Positions 61,126 to 64,000 of a stretch of DNA of 64,000 nt are shown one piece after another. Position 1 is the stretch's first letter. Every line of letters begins with the position of its first letter. A program made the translations under genes and the position numbers. The notes under the pieces are model-generated. The model searched no databases and was not told where the DNA came from. It worked only from the letters and a program-made list of their open reading frames with translations. The DNA comes from Bacteroidia bacterium (lineage in GTDB: Bacteria > Bacteroidota > Bacteroidia > J057). Location: positions 1,426,001 through 1,490,000 of the forward strand of contig JAWKNO010000001.1 of NCBI GenBank assembly GCA_041391665.1. Direction: 5' to 3'.

Positions 61126-61968
61126 ATGAAAAAAAACACAGGTGACATGAACAAATCAAGAGTGGTACTAACCGCCGCGCTGGTGTTTGTCGGCTTTATT
61201 TTGCTGGTAACCATCACTTCAGGAACATTTATTACCATTCCGGCGGGGGAGCAAGGGGTACTGTTTAAAAAGTTTAGCGGCGGGGTAGATACCTCCCGAA
61301 CCTATCAACAGGGATTCCATGTGATTGCCCCCTGGAATACCATGGTACGCTATAATACCCGTCTTCAGGAAATGACCATGAACAACATGGAAGTGTTGGC
61401 CAACAATGGACTTACCATTAATCTGGATCTTACCATTCTCTATAAGCCCATTCCTTCCAAGTTGCCCCAACTCCACAATGACCTGGGCGAAGAATACGCC
61501 AATACCATCATCGTACCCGAAATTCGCTCTGCCATTCGCGAAGTGATCGGTAAATATGATCCCGAGGAATTGTATGCCAGCAAAAGAGATGCTATCCAAA
61601 CGGAAGTTGCTACTAAAATGGACAACGCGCTCTCCGCAAAAAATATCCATATGGATGCAGTACGTATCCGTAATGTCGTCCTTCCTGCCACCATCCGCGA
61701 CGCGATCGAAACCAAACTGCAGGCAGAACAGGAATCCCGCAAATATGACTTCCTGATCGACAAAGAAAAAAAGGAAGCCGAAAGGAAAAAAATAGAAGCT
61801 GAAGGTATTAAAGAATACCAGAATATTGTTTCCCAAAGTCTCTCCGATCGTCTGTTGAAATGGCAGGGTATTGAGGCTACCAAAGAACTATCCAATTCCC
61901 CCAATACCAAAGTAATCGTTGTAGGTGGCGGTGAAAGTGGCCTCCCGCTGATTTTGGGTGGAAACTAA
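61126..61968 (+). CDS. prohibitin/SPFH-domain membrane protein
   Basis: 280 residues: a transmembrane helix near the N-terminus (VVLTAALVFVGFILLVTITS), the SPFH domain (PAGEQGVLFKKFSGGVD, GFHVIAPWNTMVRYNTRLQE) and a charged helical tail (KKEAERKKIEAEGIKEYQN) ending GGGESGLPLILGGN. SPFH proteins form large membrane scaffolds. MNKSRV at 61147 is an alternative start. Confidence 0.93.
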   Translation: MKKNTGDMNKSRVVLTAALVFVGFILLVTITSGTFITIPAGEQGVLFKKFSGGVDTSRTYQQGFHVIAPWNTMVRYNTRLQEMTMNNMEVLANNGLTINLDLTILYKPIPSKLPQLHNDLGEEYANTIIVPEIRSAIREVIGKYDPEELYASKRDAIQTEVATKMDNALSAKNIHMDAVRIRNVVLPATIRDAIETKLQAEQESRKYDFLIDKEKKEAERKKIEAEGIKEYQNIVSQSLSDRLLKWQGIEATKELSNSPNTKVIVVGGGESGLPLILGGN

Positions 61969-61992
61969 CCAGGTATATTAACGCTTTTGATT

Positions 61993-63084
61993 ATGCAAGA
62001 TTTTCTTCCGCTCAAAGGGATTGACTATGTAGAAATGTATGTGGGCAATGCCAAACAGGCGGCCCACTTTTACAAAACTGCTTTTGGCTTTCAGTCTGAA
62101 GCCTATGCCGGACCCGAAACCGGAATCCGCGACCGCTCATCCTATGTATTGGTACAGGACAAAATCCGCCTTGTACTCACTACGCCTCTTCAACCGACCA
62201 GTGAAATCGCTGCGCATATCCACATGCACGGCGATGGGGTAAAAGCGATCGCTCTGACAGTTCCCAATTCCGGCAAAGCTTTCGAGGAAACGGTCAAACG
62301 TGGCGCCAGACCGTATCTCTTCCCCAATCGCTATGAAGATGATTTCGGCGAAGTGGTGCTCTCTGGTATCCATACCTATGGTGATACAGTGCATATTTTT
62401 GTAGAAAGAGAAAATTATTCGGGGGTATTTATGCCCGGTTATCAGGCCTGGGAATCTTCCTTTAATCCTCCTTCCACAGGTTTGCGATATATCGATCATA
62501 TGGTGGGAAATGTGGGCTGGAATGAAATGGACCGTTGGTGTGAGTTTTATCGGGATGTCATGGGCTTTTCTCAACTGGTTTCTTTCGACGATAAAGATAT
62601 CTCGACGGAATATACCGCGCTGATGAGTAAAGTCATGAGCAACGGGACGGGCAAAGTGCGTTTCCCCATCAATGAACCCGCTGAAGGAAAGAAAAAATCA
62701 CAGGTAGAAGAATACCTCGACTACTATAAAGGTCCTGGTGTGCAACACATTGCCGTCGGTACAGGCAATATCATCGAAACCGTCAATGAACTGATCAGCC
62801 GTGGGGTTGAATTTCTCCACGTTCCGACCAGCTATTATGATACACTGGCAGAAAGAATCGGGGAAATAGACGAGGAAATCAGAGACCTGAAAGAGTTAGG
62901 TATCCTGGTCGATCGCGATGAAGATGGTTATCTGCTTCAGATTTTTTCCAAGCCGGTAGAAGACCGCCCGACGATGTTTTTTGAGATTATTCAGCGTAAA
63001 GGCGCAAGATCCTTCGGGAAAGGCAACTTTAAAGCTTTGTTTGAGGCAATTGAAAGAGAGCAGGAACTAAGAGGAAATCTGTAA
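61993..63084 (+). CDS. hppD: 4-hydroxyphenylpyruvate dioxygenase
   Basis: 363 residues from the ATG at 61993 (a TTG two codons earlier is less likely). Two VOC half-domains. The iron ligands are visible: His in RYIDHMVGNV, His in GVQHIAVGTGN and Glu in MFFEIIQRKGARSFGKGNF. It converts 4-hydroxyphenylpyruvate to homogentisate in tyrosine breakdown. Other hgd/fah genes are not in the window. Confidence 0.95.
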   Translation: MQDFLPLKGIDYVEMYVGNAKQAAHFYKTAFGFQSEAYAGPETGIRDRSSYVLVQDKIRLVLTTPLQPTSEIAAHIHMHGDGVKAIALTVPNSGKAFEETVKRGARPYLFPNRYEDDFGEVVLSGIHTYGDTVHIFVERENYSGVFMPGYQAWESSFNPPSTGLRYIDHMVGNVGWNEMDRWCEFYRDVMGFSQLVSFDDKDISTEYTALMSKVMSNGTGKVRFPINEPAEGKKKSQVEEYLDYYKGPGVQHIAVGTGNIIETVNELISRGVEFLHVPTSYYDTLAERIGEIDEEIRDLKELGILVDRDEDGYLLQIFSKPVEDRPTMFFEIIQRKGARSFGKGNFKALFEAIEREQELRGNL

Positions 63085-63096
63085 GCCCTTCATCCT

Positions 63097-64000
63097 ATGG
63101 ATTCGCGCCGCCGCAGGCAGTTGCAGTTTACTTCACATCTTATGATGGTGAGGCCGTTGAATTTCGGCTTCAATGAGCAGACCGCTGAAAGTAATGCCTT
63201 TCAGCAAAAAGATTCCAGCCTGTCGGCTTCTGAGGTTCGGCGACAAGCTGTAGCAGAGTTTGATTCTTTTGTGGAAATCCTGCGAAATGCTGGTATAACC
63301 GTAACGGTATTTGAGGATATTGCGGTACCCCATACGCCCGACGCTGTGTTTCCCAACAACTGGATAAGCTTTCACAGTGAGGGTAAAATATGTGTGTATC
63401 CCATGCTCGCACCCAACCGCCAGGCAGAAGTAAGGCAGGATATGATTGCGAAAATGTCCGAAATATATTCTTCGGCAGAAGTTATTGACTTTCGCAGTTA
63501 TGCCAAGCCCGGCCAATGTCTCGAAGGTACCGGAAGTATGATTCTCGACCGGGCAGGCAAAGTGGTATATGCCTGTATTTCTCCCCGAACAGATATTTCC
63601 CTGCTGGAAAAGTTTTGTGAAATAATGGGATACCAGTCGGTTGTATTTACAGCTACAGATGAAAATGGGCAGGAAATATACCATACCAATGTTTTGATGG
63701 GATTAGGCGACGGTTTTGCTGTCATTTGTATGGATGCGATTTCCGACAAAACGGAGCGGGAGCACGTGTCGGAAGCCTTGTCGGCAGGTGGATTCGAAAT
63801 CGTCAACCTTTCTCACGATCAAATGAATCATTTTGCCGGTAATCTTTTGCAGGTGATAAATGAAGATGGGGTTGGCTATGCGGTCGTAAGCCAGAGAGCC
63901 TATGACGCATTGGATGTCTCTCAGATCACACAAATTCAGAAATATAGCGAGATACTTGTCATTCCACTTGACGTTATCGAAACCTTTGGCGGAGGTAGCG
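63097..64000 (+). CDS. CtlX-like citrulline/arginine amidinohydrolase, truncated by window end
   Basis: Open from ATG 63097 to the window end (301 codons so far), no stop yet. The marks HTPDAVFPNNWISFH, CLEGTGSMILDR, IYHTNVLMGLGDGFAVI and the final ETFGGGS place it in the amidinotransferase/arginine deiminase superfamily, close to CtlX and related arginine-deiminase-like proteins. The catalytic Cys, expected near the C-terminus, lies past the window. It follows hppD by 12 bases. Confidence 0.85.
   Translation, partial: MDSRRRRQLQFTSHLMMVRPLNFGFNEQTAESNAFQQKDSSLSASEVRRQAVAEFDSFVEILRNAGITVTVFEDIAVPHTPDAVFPNNWISFHSEGKICVYPMLAPNRQAEVRQDMIAKMSEIYSSAEVIDFRSYAKPGQCLEGTGSMILDRAGKVVYACISPRTDISLLEKFCEIMGYQSVVFTATDENGQEIYHTNVLMGLGDGFAVICMDAISDKTEREHVSEALSAGGFEIVNLSHDQMNHFAGNLLQVINEDGVGYAVVSQRAYDALDVSQITQIQKYSEILVIPLDVIETFGGGS

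Overview
The window looks like chromosomal DNA of a free-living, carbohydrate-degrading member of the Bacteroidota. Signs are type IX secretion (T9SS) tails of both kinds on secreted proteins, a TonB receptor, promoters of the TTTG-N19-TAnnTTTG type (upstream of rpsF and of the receptor), an RRM protein with a Gly/Arg tail, an exosortase N system and M61/PhoD/CocE-type exported enzymes. A Saprospiria-like lineage is my guess, not something the sequence proves. No rRNA, tRNA, CRISPR array, phage or transposase gene was seen.

Layout. 1-9102: sugar and outer-membrane functions (end of a GH106-like rhamnosidase, TonB receptor with a candidate metal-responsive operator, Ntn amide hydrolase, esterase, GHL6-like lipoprotein, DUF1080 fusion). 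9213-12393: RRM protein, beta-hydroxyacid dehydrogenase-like enzyme, T9SS type B protein. 12513-15394: a tightly overlapping nickel-pincer cofactor operon, larE-larB-larC1-larC2 plus a small membrane protein; larC is split at an A10 tract that would restore one protein by a -1 shift. 15486-30549: a polymorphic-toxin island. It has one 2.0-kaa SpvB/RHS toxin with an HHxFP-type nuclease-like tip, two different displaced RHS tips (one present twice), candidate immunity genes, a small T9SS-tailed protein with one YD motif and a large GloVer-repeat protein. A 1,778-bp segment occurs twice, apparently identical and in direct orientation, and brackets the full toxin gene.

30580-40731: TfoX-like protein, UMF1-type MFS transporter, beta-propeller lipoprotein, membrane-anchored MutS-like ATPase, acetyltransferase, an ECF sigma operon with a DUF2723-related exported protein, DUF2306 protein and a T9SS-exported CocE hydrolase. 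40838-42170: a striking 1.3-kb noncoding array of degenerate 10-bp units lying just upstream of a stand-alone LytTR regulator (42341-42844). 42851-53946: PhoD-like phosphatase, shikimate kinase, a lipoprotein, an SGNH hydrolase, exosortase N with its VIT-domain substrate, RsgA and an M61 peptidase.

54171-56766: OmpA-like protein, a coiled-coil/HhH membrane protein and a block of about 122-bp repeats closed by two terminators. 56792-57979: rpsF-rpsR-rplI with a consensus promoter. 58030-64000: two adjacent PPK2 kinases, L-2-hydroxyglutarate oxidase, a prohibitin-like protein, 4-hydroxyphenylpyruvate dioxygenase and the start of a CtlX-like amidinohydrolase that runs off the window.

The most unusual parts are the 10-bp array next to the LytTR gene, the duplicated toxin-tip cassette bracketing the RHS gene, a candidate frameshift in the toxin's immunity gene, and the larC slippage site with the small His-containing membrane protein that ends the operon.
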